A DNA stretch of 47,960 bases, taken from NCBI GenBank assembly GCA_017502305.1, contig JAFVVG010000043.1, positions 1 to 47,960 on the forward strand. Direction: 5' to 3'. The DNA is from Clostridia bacterium. GTDB taxonomy: Bacteria > Bacillota > Clostridia > Christensenellales > Aristaeellaceae. Made by a program: the position numbers and the translations under genes. Of this stretch, positions 32,261 to 41,138 are shown one piece after another. The first letter of the stretch is position 1. Each line of letters begins with the position of its first letter. Below the pieces are notes generated by a model. It made no database searches, had not been told where the DNA came from, and saw nothing but the letters and a program-made list of their open reading frames with translations.

Positions 32261-35200
32261 ATGAAGAACATTGCGAAGCATATCCGCCAGGCGGCGGCCA
32301 TGATGCTAGTGCTGGTTATGCTGCTGGCCGGCGTTGCTGTGCCTGCGTATGCCCAGGCAAGCTGGGAACTGCTGCAGATCCGCCTGTCCTGGACGGATGC
32401 CGAAGGCTATACCCAGGAAGCCATGGCCATGCCCGTTTTGTGGAGCCAGGATCAATCCTTCTGGGTACAGGTAACAGCGGATGCGCCCCTGTCTGCCCTG
32501 ACGATCAACATCAGCCACCCGGATTATGCCTATACCTTTGATCCGGCGGACGGTTCCACCCTGCTGGAAGTGGTGGATGCCGGCGTGATGATGGACGTGA
32601 CCAACACCATCGTCATCAACGCTTATGACGGCGAATATCTGGCGGATACGTTCAACCTGTATATTTCCACCATGATCGAGATGCCCCAGGAGCCCACGCC
32701 GGAACCCACGGAGGTTCCTACGCCGGAACCCACCGAAGTACCTACTGAGGTTCCTACGGAAGTGCCCACCGAGGTCCCCACTGAGGTCCCCACCGAGGTG
32801 CCTACGGAAGTCCCCACGGAAGTACCGACCGAGGTCCCCACTGAAGTGCCGACCGAGGTGCCTACGGAAGTTCCCACCGAAGCGCCGCCCATGAGCGCCT
32901 GGGTGACGGTGTACTATCGCACCTATGACCATATGGACGTGGCAACGCCTTATTCTTCCGAATTACTGGATGGCACTTATGTGGTGACGGCCAATCCCGT
33001 TGACCTGCAGCCCGGTTATGTGCTGGACGGCGCGGGTGAAGTAACCCTGACCATTGCCGGCGGTGTGGCAAGCCCGGCGGAGATTGTGTTCTACTATGTG
33101 ATGGAAGAAGTGCCCACGGAGGTACCGACTGAGGTCCCCACCGAGGTTCCCACGGAAGTACCTACTGAGGTGCCCACCGAAGTCCCCACAGAAGTACCTA
33201 CTGAGGCACCTACCGAAGTCCCCACGGAAGTGCCTACCGAGGCTCCTGCGCTGAGTGCCTGGGTGACGGTGTATTACCGCAACTACGCCAATGAGAATGT
33301 GGCAACGCCTTACTCCGCCGAGCTGCCGGAGGGCGTATACACCGTGACGGCCAACCCCGCTGATCTGCAGCCTGGTTATGTGCTGGACGGCGCGGGTGAA
33401 GTAACCCTGACCATTGCCGGCGGTGTGGCAAGCCCTGCGGAGGTCGTGTTCTACTATGTGATGGAAGAAGTGCCCACGGAGGTTCCGACAGAGGTGCCTA
33501 CGGAGGTTCCCACGGAAGTACCTACTGAGGTGCCCACCGAAGTCCCCACGGAAGTACCTACTGAGGTACCTACCGAAGTCCCCACGGAAGAGCCTACTGA
33601 AGCCCCTGCGCAGAATGCCTGGGTGACGGTGTATTACCGCAACTACGCCAATGAGAATGTGGCAACGCCTTACTCCGCCGAGCTGCCGGAGGGGGTGTAC
33701 ACCGTGACGGCCAATCCCGTTGATCTGCAGCCCGGTTATGTGCTGGACGGCGCGGGCGAGGCAACGCTGAGCGTTGCCGGCGGTGTGGCAAGCCCGGCGG
33801 AGATTGTGTTCTACTATGTGATGGAAGAAGTGCCCACGGAAGTGCCGATGGAGGTTCCCACCGAGGTGCCTACGGAAGTACCCACCGAGGTGCCTACGGA
33901 GATCCCCACCGAAGTACCGACTGAGGTACCTACCGAAGTACCCACGGAAGAGCCTACCGAAGCCCCTGCGCAGAATGCCTGGGTGACGGTGTACTTCCGC
34001 AACCGCCAGGGCGAGGACGTGGCGACGGCTTTCTCCACGGAGCTGCCCGACGGCGAGTACATGGTGAATGCCAATCCCGCTGACCTGCAGCCTGGTTATG
34101 TGCTGGATGGCGAAGGTTCCGCGGCGCTGAAAGTTTCCGGCGGCGTGGCAAATCCTGCGGAGATCGTGTTCTACTATGTGATGGAAGAGGTGCCCACGGA
34201 GGTGCCTACCGAGGTGCCGACTGAAGTTCCCACGGAGGTTCCCACCGAAGCACCCACCCAGGCCCCTGCGGCCAGCGGTCAGGTGACGGTGTACTTCCGC
34301 AATTATCAGGGCGTGGATGTGGCTACCCCCTATACCGCGGAGCTGCCCGATGGCAACTATCAGGTCAATGCCAAGCCTTCTGATCTCCAGAGCGGCTATG
34401 TGATTGACGGCGAGGGCGTCGCCCCCCTGAACATCACCGGAGGCGTGGCCACGCCCGCGGAAATTGTGTTCTACTATGTGCTGGAGGAAGCTCCCACGGA
34501 AGTGCCTACCGAAGTGCCTACCGAAGTACCTACTGAGGTGCCTACCGAGGAACCCGTGCAGGAAACGCCCATTCCCCAGGGCAGCATGATCAACCGCTTT
34601 GGCACCATCACCATGAAGCAGACCGCCCTGCGAGAAGGCCCGGGCAAGGATCAGAAGGTGGTTCGCCGCCTGGCCAAGGGCACGGTGGTATACATGCTGC
34701 GTGAGGAGCTGAATGAAAAGGGCGAGCACTGGGTGCGTGTGCTGGTGGATGAGGAGGTTTACTTCATCAGCGGCGACTGCATCAAGGCCATGACCCAGGC
34801 GGACAGCGACAGCTGGATGGCGGAGGAAATGCCTACGCCGGTGCCGCCGTTTACCGCTGACCAGATTGATCATCCTGACCAGCCCACGGAAGTGCCTACC
34901 GAGGTGCCCACGGAAGTACCCACCGAAGTTCCGACAGAGGTGCCCACGGAGGTACCCACGGAAGTGCCTACTGAAGTCCCCACGGAGGTACCTACTGAAG
35001 TCCCCACCGAAGTACCTACGGAGGTGCCCACAGAAGAACCTACCCAGGCGCCTACGGATGTTCCCGCTATCTATACCGGCTATGCCCTGACCACCACCAA
35101 TGTGGCCATCCGCAGCCAGATCGCTGGCGGGGATGAGAGCATCATCCGCCTGGCCAAGGCCAAGGAACTGGTGATGGTTACCGGCCAGGAGTTCCATCAG

Positions 35201-36949
35201 GGAAATACCACCTGGAGCGCCATCACGGCTCTGGACGAGACCAGCGGCTATGTGCCGGACAGCAGCCTGCGTCACATCAATGGCGAGGAGGCCCAGTATT
35301 ACATCGACCAGTGGAATGAGGCCAATGCTACCCCCGCCCCCACGGGTGTGCCGGAGCAGTACACCGGCTACGCCCTGACCAGGGAAGCCACCGCCCTGCG
35401 CACGGAGGTCAGCGCCGAGGACAGCAGCATCATTCGCCGCCTGGAGGCCAGCGAACTGCTGATGGTTACCGGCCAGACCTATGAAAGCGGCGAGGGCTGG
35501 AGCCTGGCTACCACCCTGGACAACGCCTCCGGCTATGTGACGGAAAAGAGCCTGCGCCGCATCAATAACGAGGAAGCGCAGTACTATATCAGGCTGTGGG
35601 AGGAAGCTCACCCCACCGAGACGCCCACCGCTGCGCCCGTTACCCCCGAACCGGCGAAGATCTCCGGCTATGCCTACACTGTGGGTGATGACGTGTACTT
35701 CCGCCACCAGGCTTCCTCCATGGCCAGCATCATCGACGTGTTGAACAAGGACGTGGTGGTGTATGTCCGCGACCAGGATTATCCGGGCGGCGAGGCCTGG
35801 CATGTGGTGCAGTACATGGGCCAGTGGGGCTACATCCGCGCGGATATGCTCCGCATGATGACTGTGCAGGAGGAGAACGCCTACCTGGACAGCCTGGCCA
35901 CCCCTGAACCCACCTCCAATGTGACCCCCGAACCCTACAACCCCGAGAATCTCTCCAGCTATGGCTATGTGTCCGACAGCTCCGTGAACTTCCGCAAGGA
36001 GGCCAACACCTCCTCCAGCCGGATCCGCCAGCTGAAGCAGTATGCCTTCTGCCTGGTGCTGGGCACCGCGGAGGTGGATGGCACCACCTGGTACCGCGTG
36101 AACTACGGCGGCCAGGAGGGCTATGTCCACGGCAAGTACTTCAAGCAGATGACCATTGCCGAGCTGGAAGAATTCCTGGACAGCGATGAATACTTCCAGG
36201 GCATCAAAAACAACACCGCCTCCGGCAATACCGAGGAAAACTTCACCCAGGGCGGCGGCATCGTATCTGCCGAGGATCAGACCGTTGACAAGTGGGTGAA
36301 CCCCAACAGCGGCGTGCAGGTGAGCTACGAGCCCTTTGATCCCTTTGCCACGGTGGCACCGGTGAATACCCCCGAACCCACCGTGACTGTGACCATTCCC
36401 GCAAAACCCACCGCGACCCTGGAGCCGATTCCCACCATGGGCGTGATTTACCCCACCAGCGGCGATGAGGAGCAGGGCGGCGGCAGCGGTGTGATGGGCT
36501 GGGTGGCGGCTGTGGCGGCCATCGCGGTTCTGGGCGGCGGCGCCTATGCCTATGTGACCTATACCAACAACAAGCGCAAGGCAGCCCAGCGCGCGGCGGC
36601 CCGGCGCGCCCAGGCGGCGGCCCAGCAGCGGCAGAACGAAGCCCGGCCCTACGCCCGCAGCGCTCAGGCCAATCAGCCCCGCACCGGTACCTATCCCAAC
36701 CAGGCGGCCCAGCGCCCCCTGAGCAGCACCGCTCAGCAGGTCCGGCGCCCTGAACGGCCGCAAACCGGCTATTCCCGCCCGGCGGAGGGCGAACAGCAGG
36801 CTGATTACACCGCCAGCTACCGCAACCCCAATACCGCCGAAACCACCCGTCCCGTTGGCAGACGCAGCGCTTACCGCGCCCAGCAGGCCCAGCAGAACGG
36901 GTACACCGCCTCCTACCGCAACGAGGAGGACGGCGGAGATAACGAATAA
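32261..36949 (+). CDS. Giant PTEV-repeat surface protein with MucBP-like and SH3 domains
   Basis: A 1,562-residue protein from the ATG at 32261 (GGAGGG 8 bases upstream). It has a signal peptide ending AYAQA, an N-terminal domain (about 28-140), then five copies of a domain of about 73 residues (start VTVYYR, middle DLQPGYVLDG, end EIVFYYVMEE; MucBP-like) separated by long PTEVPTE linkers. Five bacterial SH3-like domains follow (about 774-843, 938-1010, 1032-1110, 1132-1200, 1229-1302), with another PTEV block at 875-934. One membrane helix (about 1411-1434) precedes a basic, Ala/Gln-rich cytoplasmic tail with two TASYRN motifs. SH3 domains usually bind peptidoglycan, so it probably spans membrane and wall. 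There is no LPxTG motif. Confidence 0.88.
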   Translation: MKNIAKHIRQAAAMMLVLVMLLAGVAVPAYAQASWELLQIRLSWTDAEGYTQEAMAMPVLWSQDQSFWVQVTADAPLSALTINISHPDYAYTFDPADGSTLLEVVDAGVMMDVTNTIVINAYDGEYLADTFNLYISTMIEMPQEPTPEPTEVPTPEPTEVPTEVPTEVPTEVPTEVPTEVPTEVPTEVPTEVPTEVPTEVPTEVPTEAPPMSAWVTVYYRTYDHMDVATPYSSELLDGTYVVTANPVDLQPGYVLDGAGEVTLTIAGGVASPAEIVFYYVMEEVPTEVPTEVPTEVPTEVPTEVPTEVPTEVPTEAPTEVPTEVPTEAPALSAWVTVYYRNYANENVATPYSAELPEGVYTVTANPADLQPGYVLDGAGEVTLTIAGGVASPAEVVFYYVMEEVPTEVPTEVPTEVPTEVPTEVPTEVPTEVPTEVPTEVPTEEPTEAPAQNAWVTVYYRNYANENVATPYSAELPEGVYTVTANPVDLQPGYVLDGAGEATLSVAGGVASPAEIVFYYVMEEVPTEVPMEVPTEVPTEVPTEVPTEIPTEVPTEVPTEVPTEEPTEAPAQNAWVTVYFRNRQGEDVATAFSTELPDGEYMVNANPADLQPGYVLDGEGSAALKVSGGVANPAEIVFYYVMEEVPTEVPTEVPTEVPTEVPTEAPTQAPAASGQVTVYFRNYQGVDVATPYTAELPDGNYQVNAKPSDLQSGYVIDGEGVAPLNITGGVATPAEIVFYYVLEEAPTEVPTEVPTEVPTEVPTEEPVQETPIPQGSMINRFGTITMKQTALREGPGKDQKVVRRLAKGTVVYMLREELNEKGEHWVRVLVDEEVYFISGDCIKAMTQADSDSWMAEEMPTPVPPFTADQIDHPDQPTEVPTEVPTEVPTEVPTEVPTEVPTEVPTEVPTEVPTEVPTEVPTEVPTEEPTQAPTDVPAIYTGYALTTTNVAIRSQIAGGDESIIRLAKAKELVMVTGQEFHQGNTTWSAITALDETSGYVPDSSLRHINGEEAQYYIDQWNEANATPAPTGVPEQYTGYALTREATALRTEVSAEDSSIIRRLEASELLMVTGQTYESGEGWSLATTLDNASGYVTEKSLRRINNEEAQYYIRLWEEAHPTETPTAAPVTPEPAKISGYAYTVGDDVYFRHQASSMASIIDVLNKDVVVYVRDQDYPGGEAWHVVQYMGQWGYIRADMLRMMTVQEENAYLDSLATPEPTSNVTPEPYNPENLSSYGYVSDSSVNFRKEANTSSSRIRQLKQYAFCLVLGTAEVDGTTWYRVNYGGQEGYVHGKYFKQMTIAELEEFLDSDEYFQGIKNNTASGNTEENFTQGGGIVSAEDQTVDKWVNPNSGVQVSYEPFDPFATVAPVNTPEPTVTVTIPAKPTATLEPIPTMGVIYPTSGDEEQGGGSGVMGWVAAVAAIAVLGGGAYAYVTYTNNKRKAAQRAAARRAQAAAQQRQNEARPYARSAQANQPRTGTYPNQAAQRPLSSTAQQVRRPERPQTGYSRPAEGEQQADYTASYRNPNTAETTRPVGRRSAYRAQQAQQNGYTASYRNEEDGGDNE
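32690..34556 (+). repeat. Alternating PTEV-coding arrays and MucBP-like repeat units
   Basis: Six arrays of 12-nt units coding PTEV (for example CCTACGGAAGTT) occur at about 32690-32884, 33106-33243, 33466-33600, 33826-33960, 34186-34260 and 34486-34556. They alternate with five diverged units of about 220 bp. Synonymous codons vary between units, so the repeats are kept at protein level as well as DNA level. Confidence 0.85.
34884..35060 (+). repeat. Seventh PTEV-coding array
   Basis: About 14 further 12-nt PTEV-coding units lie between the first and second SH3-like domains, with the same codon scatter as the upstream arrays. Confidence 0.85.
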
Positions 36950-36961
36950 CCCCAAAGACAG

Positions 36962-36994
36962 GCCGCCCCAGGAGTAATCCTGGGGCGGCTTTTT
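36962..36994 (+). terminator. Strong terminator of the surface-protein gene
   Basis: A perfect 12-bp stem GCCGCCCCAGGA/TCCTGGGGCGGC with a GTAA loop is followed by TTTTT. Confidence 0.93.
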
Positions 36995-37056
36995 ACCGTT
37001 GGTGAGTGAAAAACAACCATTGGCCTGTTTTTTGTGACAAGCGGGGAAAAACGTGA

Positions 37057-37062
37057 TATGAT
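37057..37062 (+). promoter_or_regulatory. Extended -10 promoter of the LytTR operon
   Basis: TGATATGAT places TG before -10 TATGAT, with TTGTGA about 19 bp upstream as a poor -35. It is 31 bp before the LytTR ATG. Confidence 0.55.
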
Positions 37063-37093
37063 GCATTCGTAAGGAACAAAGGAGGTCCCGGGA

Positions 37094-37537
37094 ATGAAAT
37101 TCAGACTGGTGATTGATACGGAGAAACCGGAGGAAGTGGTGGCTACCGCCCACCGGCGCAGCAACCTGACGGACGCCATCGAGGAACTGGTGCGCAGCCA
37201 TGGGGGCGAGGATCAGCTGCCTGCTTACACCGAGGACGATATGCTGATGCTGAAATTCGCCGATATTCAGCTGATTACTGTGGAAAACGGGAAAACCCTG
37301 GCAGTGGACGGCAGCGGCACGGCATACCGGCTGAAGCAGCGGCTCTACGAACTGGAGGAGGTGCTGCCCTCGTGCTTCATCCGCATCAGCAAATCCGCCC
37401 TGGCCAACGAAAACCATCTGGTGCGGTTTACGGCCGGGTTCAGCGGGGCGGTGGACGCGGTGTTCCGCTGCGGGCGGAAGGAAGGCGTTTCCAGAAGATG
37501 TTTTGCGGAGATCAAAAGGAGGTTTAACGAACGATGA
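37094..37537 (+). CDS. LytTR-domain DNA-binding protein
   Basis: A 147-residue protein with no receiver domain. A short N-terminal segment (1-55) is followed by a LytTR domain (about 50-147) with ADIQLITVENGKTLAV, RLYELEEVLPSCFIRISKSALAN and a final SRRCFAEIKRRF. LytTR proteins bind 9-bp direct repeats upstream of target genes. It overlaps the DUF3021 gene start by 4 bp, a pairing frequent in Firmicutes in which the membrane protein is thought to control the regulator. AGGAGG precedes the ATG. Confidence 0.92.
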   Translation: MKFRLVIDTEKPEEVVATAHRRSNLTDAIEELVRSHGGEDQLPAYTEDDMLMLKFADIQLITVENGKTLAVDGSGTAYRLKQRLYELEEVLPSCFIRISKSALANENHLVRFTAGFSGAVDAVFRCGRKEGVSRRCFAEIKRRFNER

Positions 37538-37956
37538 AAAAGCATATGGTGGAGTTTGTGAAACGCGGTATGGTGGCTGCCTGGGGCGGCCCGGTGGTGC
37601 TGGCGATTATCTTTGCCTGCCTGAACGCGGCCGGCGTGGTGGAAACCATGACGGTGCGGGAGGTCTGCCTGGGGATTATCTCATCGACCCTGATGACGTT
37701 CATTGCGGCGGGCATCAATGTGGTGTATCAGGTGGAGCGTCTGCCCCTGCCCATGGCGATCCTGATTCACGCCGGGGTGCTTTATCTGGATTATCTGCTG
37801 GCTTATCTCATCAACGGCTGGCTGAAGAACCAGCTGGGGCCCATCCTGACGTTCACGGTGATTTTCGCCGCGGGCTTCGCGCTGATCTGGCTGATCATCT
37901 ATCAGATCATCAAAAGGCAGATCAGGCAGGTCAACATGAAAATTCAGGCGCAGTAA
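37534..37956 (+). CDS. DUF3021 membrane protein
   Basis: A 140-residue protein with four predicted membrane helices (GGPVVLAIIFACLNAAG, LGIISSTLMTFIAAGINVVY, AILIHAGVLYLDYLLAYLI, ILTFTVIFAAGFALIWLIIYQ) and a short basic C-terminus. This is the DUF3021 layout, and as usual it is encoded directly after a LytTR regulator, here with ATGA-type overlap. The probable role is a membrane-bound partner that inhibits or signals to the LytTR protein. A bidirectional terminator follows. Confidence 0.88.
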   Translation: MKKHMVEFVKRGMVAAWGGPVVLAIIFACLNAAGVVETMTVREVCLGIISSTLMTFIAAGINVVYQVERLPLPMAILIHAGVLYLDYLLAYLINGWLKNQLGPILTFTVIFAAGFALIWLIIYQIIKRQIRQVNMKIQAQ

Positions 37957-37958
37957 TA

Positions 37959-37989
37959 AAAGGAGCCGCTTCATTGGAGCGGCTCCTTT
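37959..37989. terminator. Bidirectional terminator
   Basis: A 12-bp stem AAAGGAGCCGCT (37959-37970)/AGCGGCTCCTTT (37978-37989) with a 7-nt loop separates the convergent DUF3021 and SSB-like genes. Confidence 0.88.
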
Positions 37990-37995
37990 GCTTCG

Positions 37996-38694
37996 TTATT
38001 GGGGATTGGAAAGAATGTGCATGCCCTCGGGGGTGATGCGTTCCTCCAGGTGGCCGTCGCGATAGATGTAGCTGGTCTGGGGTGCGTCGTGGGCCAGGCT
38101 CAGGCGGCCCACGGAAACCTCATAGGCCATTTTGTTGATCACGCTGCCGTCTGCCAGCTGCTTCTGATAAGCCCGGGACTGGAAACGCCCCAGGAGCTGC
38201 ACCTTGTCGCCTACGTTCAGGTGGGAGGCAAAGCGGGCGGTTCGCCCCCAGGTGATGCAGGGGATGTAATCGCTTTTGCCATAGGCACGGTTTACCGCCA
38301 GCATCAGGTCGGCGATTTCCCTGCCAAAGGGCGTGGTGCGGTAGCTGGGGGGCTTGCACAGGGCGCCGGAAAGCTGCACCTGGTTGGGATTTTCGCCGGT
38401 GTCAACGGGCAGCAGCCGTTGGGCAAAGCCGGTGATCAACAGCCGGCCTGCGCCCTCCACCACCTTGTTGTAGCTGCGCAGCTGCCCCTCAATGGCCAAG
38501 GGAGAGCCCACCTCAAGGGGCGCGCCGTCCATGAGGCGCTCGCTGAGGGTGATGGGCAGGAGATCCTCCGCCCCGGAGAGCCGGGGAACGGACAGGGTGG
38601 CGTAGTAGAATTTTTCACCAAAGACCTCGTGGCCATAGACAGGGGTCTCGGTCAGAATGCCGCACAAATGCAGAGAGTTGCCGGTTTCTTCCAT
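37996..38694 (-). CDS. Two-OB-fold single-stranded-DNA-binding-like protein
   Basis: The 232-residue product starts at the ATG at 38694 (AAAGGTG 6 bases upstream). It contains two SSB-like OB folds: residues about 8-95 (LHLCGILTETPVYGHEVFGEKFYYATLSVPRLSG) and 108-205 (VQLSGALCKPPSYRTTPFGREIADLMLAVNRAYGKSDYIPCITWGR, described in outline). The second ends with VGDKVQLLGRFQSRAYQK, the classic SSB pattern. It lacks the acidic protein-interaction tail of housekeeping SSB. Duplicated-OB SSB-like proteins occur in Clostridia, and this one may be a specialised or sporulation-related paralog. Confidence 0.82.
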   Translation of the reverse strand: MEETGNSLHLCGILTETPVYGHEVFGEKFYYATLSVPRLSGAEDLLPITLSERLMDGAPLEVGSPLAIEGQLRSYNKVVEGAGRLLITGFAQRLLPVDTGENPNQVQLSGALCKPPSYRTTPFGREIADLMLAVNRAYGKSDYIPCITWGRTARFASHLNVGDKVQLLGRFQSRAYQKQLADGSVINKMAYEVSVGRLSLAHDAPQTSYIYRDGHLEERITPEGMHILSNPQ

Positions 38695-38717
38695 GTGAAT
38701 CACCTTTCCTTTTGTCG

Positions 38718-39563
38718 TTATTGGGCGGCGGCCACCGGGTGCTGTTTGCCCTGCACGTCGATGGTGGTCTCGCCTTCAAGGAGGATTTCTCTGGCGGGGA
38801 TCATGGTGAATCCCTGCTCCTGATAGGTTTTCAGGATGGTGGGCAGGGCATCGAGAATATACTTGGAATCGTTGTGGAAGAGGATGATATCGCCCTTTTG
38901 CACATTCTTGGTGGCCCGGCGGATGAGATCCTCCGCCCCCTTGTTCTTCCAGTCCAGGGAATCAATGCTCCACTGCACCACCTCGTAGCCCTCTGCGCGG
39001 GAAACGGTAACCACCTCGTTGTCATAATCGCCATAGGGCGGACGGAAGGAGGTGGGGCGCTCTCCGGTCAGGGCCTCGATCTTGTCGGAGCAGCCGTCCA
39101 GCTCCCGGATGATCCGCTCGCTGCTCAGCTTGCTCATCTCCGGGTGGGAATCGGAATGGTTGCCGATCTCGTGGCCCCGGGCGTGGATCTCCTTCACCAG
39201 ATCCGGGTATTTGTCTACCCAGATGCCCACCAGGAAAAAGGTGGCCTTGGCGTTGTATTGATCCAGCAGGTCCAGGATACGCAGCGTCTGGTCGCCGCCC
39301 CAGGATGCGTCGAAGGACACGGTGATCACGTTATCCTCACGCTCCACGCAGTAGACGGGAAGCTCCCGTTTGGCGGCCAGCACGGTGGTTGCCTCCCGGC
39401 CCAGGGGGCCGATGTAGCAGGCACAGAGCAGCGCCAGCGCGCAGCACAGGGCAAGCTGCCGCGTGGGTAAAGCGGGAATGCGGCTGCGCCTTTGCGGCGG
39501 TGCTGGCATGCTCCAGTTCAGATCACGGCGGGGCTTGGGCTTGAGGGGTGCGGGTTGGCTCAT
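38718..39563 (-). CDS. PdaB-like polysaccharide deacetylase
   Basis: The 281-residue product probably starts at the ATG at 39563; longer in-frame starts lack a proper site. A basic N-terminus and membrane anchor (LALCCALALLCACYIG) precede the NodB domain. Motif 1 reads VSFDASWGG, as in PdaB-type sporulation deacetylases (FDxSWG) rather than the TFDDG of classic enzymes. HEIGNHSDSHPEM gives the HxxxH metal site, then RPPYGDYD, and HND near the end. In Bacillus PdaB is needed late in sporulation, probably acting on spore cortex. A TTTTGTCGCAAA site, close to a 0A box, lies upstream at 39634-39648. Confidence 0.88.
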   Translation of the reverse strand: MSQPAPLKPKPRRDLNWSMPAPPQRRSRIPALPTRQLALCCALALLCACYIGPLGREATTVLAAKRELPVYCVEREDNVITVSFDASWGGDQTLRILDLLDQYNAKATFFLVGIWVDKYPDLVKEIHARGHEIGNHSDSHPEMSKLSSERIIRELDGCSDKIEALTGERPTSFRPPYGDYDNEVVTVSRAEGYEVVQWSIDSLDWKNKGAEDLIRRATKNVQKGDIILFHNDSKYILDALPTILKTYQEQGFTMIPAREILLEGETTIDVQGKQHPVAAAQ

Positions 39564-39742
39564 GGTTGCCACCATCCTTTCAACAGTGTATGCGGCGCTG
39601 AGCGGGGATAGACGCTTCACCGCAAAGGTAGTGCTTTTGCGACAAAAGAAGCGGCGGGGTGCTGCGCCTGGTGGTGAGAGAATATGCCGGGCCGGCGGGA
39701 GATAGGATTCCCGGGAGCGTGGAAGAATTATTTTTTTATGGG

Positions 39743-39770
39743 AACCTGGAGCGGGTGCCAGGGGTCTAAC
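39743..39770 (+). promoter_or_regulatory. ECF-type promoter, operon 1
   Basis: AACCTGG (39743-39749), 15-bp spacer, TCTAAC (39765-39770), followed by AGGTGACTGCAGT. The AAC -35 and TCTAA -10 are typical of ECF sigma promoters. The same elements with the same spacing precede operon 2. Confidence 0.85.
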
Positions 39771-39804
39771 AGGTGACTGCAGTCAGGAAGAGAGAGCTTT
39801 CAGC

Positions 39805-40272
39805 ATGGAGAAAGAAGCCTTTACCAGCGCCATTCTGGGCATGACGGACACGCTTTACCGGGTGGCCGCCACCCAGCTGCGCCAGCGTGCGGACCAGGAG
39901 GACGCGGTGCAGGAGTGCCTGCGCCGGGCCTGGGAGAAGCGGCACAAGCTGCGTGAGGAACGCTATGTGCAGACATGGGTGATCCGCATTCTGCTCAACG
40001 AATGCCACCGCATGCAGCGGCGTATGAACCGTACCCTGCCGGCGGAGGAGATTCCCGCCGCGCATCGTGACGAGAGAGGCGAATTGAAGGATGCGTTGCT
40101 CCGGGTGGAGGAACGCTTCAGGACGCCTATGGTTTTGCATTACATCGAAGGGTATGGCATAGCGGAAACGGCGGCGATGCTGCGCATTCCCCAGGGAACG
40201 GTAAAATCACGGCTGGCCAGGGGCCGGAAACAGCTGAAAGAGATTCTGGACGAGGAGGCGTTTGAGGAATGA
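39805..40272 (+). CDS. ECF RNA polymerase sigma factor, copy 1
   Basis: A 155-residue ECF sigma factor. Sigma region 2 spans about 10-75 (QRADQEDAVQECLRRAWEK with the DAVQE pattern of region 2.2 and YVQTWVIRILLNECHRM of 2.4). Region 4 spans about 100-150 (VLHYIEGYGIAETAAMLRIPQGTVKSRLARGRKQL). It is followed by a membrane-anchored protein whose start overlaps its stop (ATGA), the usual anti-sigma position. The promoter matches that of the paralogous operon, suggesting autoregulation. The ATG has AGAGAG rather than a strong AGGAGG upstream. Confidence 0.95.
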   Translation: MEKEAFTSAILGMTDTLYRVAATQLRQRADQEDAVQECLRRAWEKRHKLREERYVQTWVIRILLNECHRMQRRMNRTLPAEEIPAAHRDERGELKDALLRVEERFRTPMVLHYIEGYGIAETAAMLRIPQGTVKSRLARGRKQLKEILDEEAFEE

Positions 40273-41015
40273 AGACGGCAGAGGATTTTCGCAGGAGCAT
40301 CGGCGGAGCGGACGCCTCTTTTCACCGGCTTGTAGATCAGGCGCTGAGCTCACTTGACAGCGAGGAGGAAAAGCCTGTGAAGAGGAAAATCAGCCTGGGG
40401 CTGGCAATGGCCCTGATGGTGACGCTTTTGACGGTAACGGCCCTGGCGGCCGGAAGCTGGGGGATTGTGGGTTTCATCCGGGAGCAGGGTGGAGAGGCAA
40501 TGGAAGAGAAACTTGTGACCCAGGTGAAACAGAACGCCTACCTGCCGGTGTTCAATGTGGATAAAGATCGTCTGCCCAGTAGGCTTGTAACCGGCGAATC
40601 AACGCTGGTGGATATTTCGCTGGACGAGGTGCTTCGAGATGGCGACTGGCTGTATGTGGCCATGACGCTGAAACCGAAGCAGTATCGCACGCTGGTGACA
40701 GCTGGGATAAAGAGTGACATGGGGCCTGGCGGATGGACGGAGGAATATGGGAAGAGCAACGGCTGCGAACGAATGGTGAACGTGGAGATCGATATACCTG
40801 TTGAGCATGCCGATCATGAGCTTATGGAGGATGGCACGCTGAAGCTGATCGCGCAGGTGATGTATCCACAAGCAGAGGCGCTTTCTGAACAGCGGGAAGA
40901 AGCGGCGTTTCTTCCATTGCGGCTGACGCAATACAGGCTGGAGGGTGAAGAGCAATGGACAACACAAATAAATGAAAAGGTCTATGTGGCGGTTTTCAAC
41001 CTGAAAGGCGAGTGA
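40269..41015 (+). CDS. Probable membrane anti-sigma factor, copy 1
   Basis: A 248-residue protein with a short cytoplasmic N-terminus (MKTAEDFRRSIGGADASFHR), a single membrane helix about residues 38-62 (ISLGLAMALMVTLLTVTALAAG) and an external domain rich in beta strands. It overlaps the sigma gene by 4 bp. The cytoplasmic part should bind the sigma factor, and the outer domain may sense an envelope signal. The N-terminal 70 residues align with copy 2, but the outer domain is shorter, so the two may sense different things. No known sensor domain was recognised. Confidence 0.75.
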   Translation: MKTAEDFRRSIGGADASFHRLVDQALSSLDSEEEKPVKRKISLGLAMALMVTLLTVTALAAGSWGIVGFIREQGGEAMEEKLVTQVKQNAYLPVFNVDKDRLPSRLVTGESTLVDISLDEVLRDGDWLYVAMTLKPKQYRTLVTAGIKSDMGPGGWTEEYGKSNGCERMVNVEIDIPVEHADHELMEDGTLKLIAQVMYPQAEALSEQREEAAFLPLRLTQYRLEGEEQWTTQINEKVYVAVFNLKGE

Positions 41016-41031
41016 GCATAACTGCATATGG

Positions 41032-41065
41032 GTCTCTCCCACAGAAAGGAGAGACTCTTTTTTTC
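41032..41065 (+). terminator. Terminator between the two sigma operons
   Basis: GTCTCTCC (41032-41039) pairs with GGAGAGAC (41048-41055), followed by TCTTTTTTTTC. Confidence 0.88.
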
Positions 41066-41073
41066 ATGCTTGA

Positions 41074-41101
41074 AACCTGGCGCTGTTCCGTGTAGTCTAA
41101 C
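41074..41101 (+). promoter_or_regulatory. ECF-type promoter, operon 2
   Basis: AACCTGG (41074-41080), 15-bp spacer, TCTAAC (41096-41101), then AGATGACTGCAGT. Elements and spacing equal those of operon 1, and the match extends about 14 bp past the -10. Confidence 0.85.
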
Positions 41102-41138
41102 AGATGACTGCAGTTCAACAAGCAAAGGAGCCGACAAC

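Noticed and set aside
32963..37417. A 1,484-codon open frame on the minus strand opposite the surface-protein gene
   Set aside because: It is the mirror of the repetitive PTEV/MucBP-like coding sequence, has no ribosome binding site and runs through a terminator and the LytTR gene. The plus-strand protein has a signal peptide and recognisable domains.
39634..39648. 0A box upstream of pdaB
   Set aside because: CTTTTGTCGCAAAAG is close to a 0A box but is itself a simple palindrome, and no promoter spacing could be matched. It is mentioned only in the gene entry.
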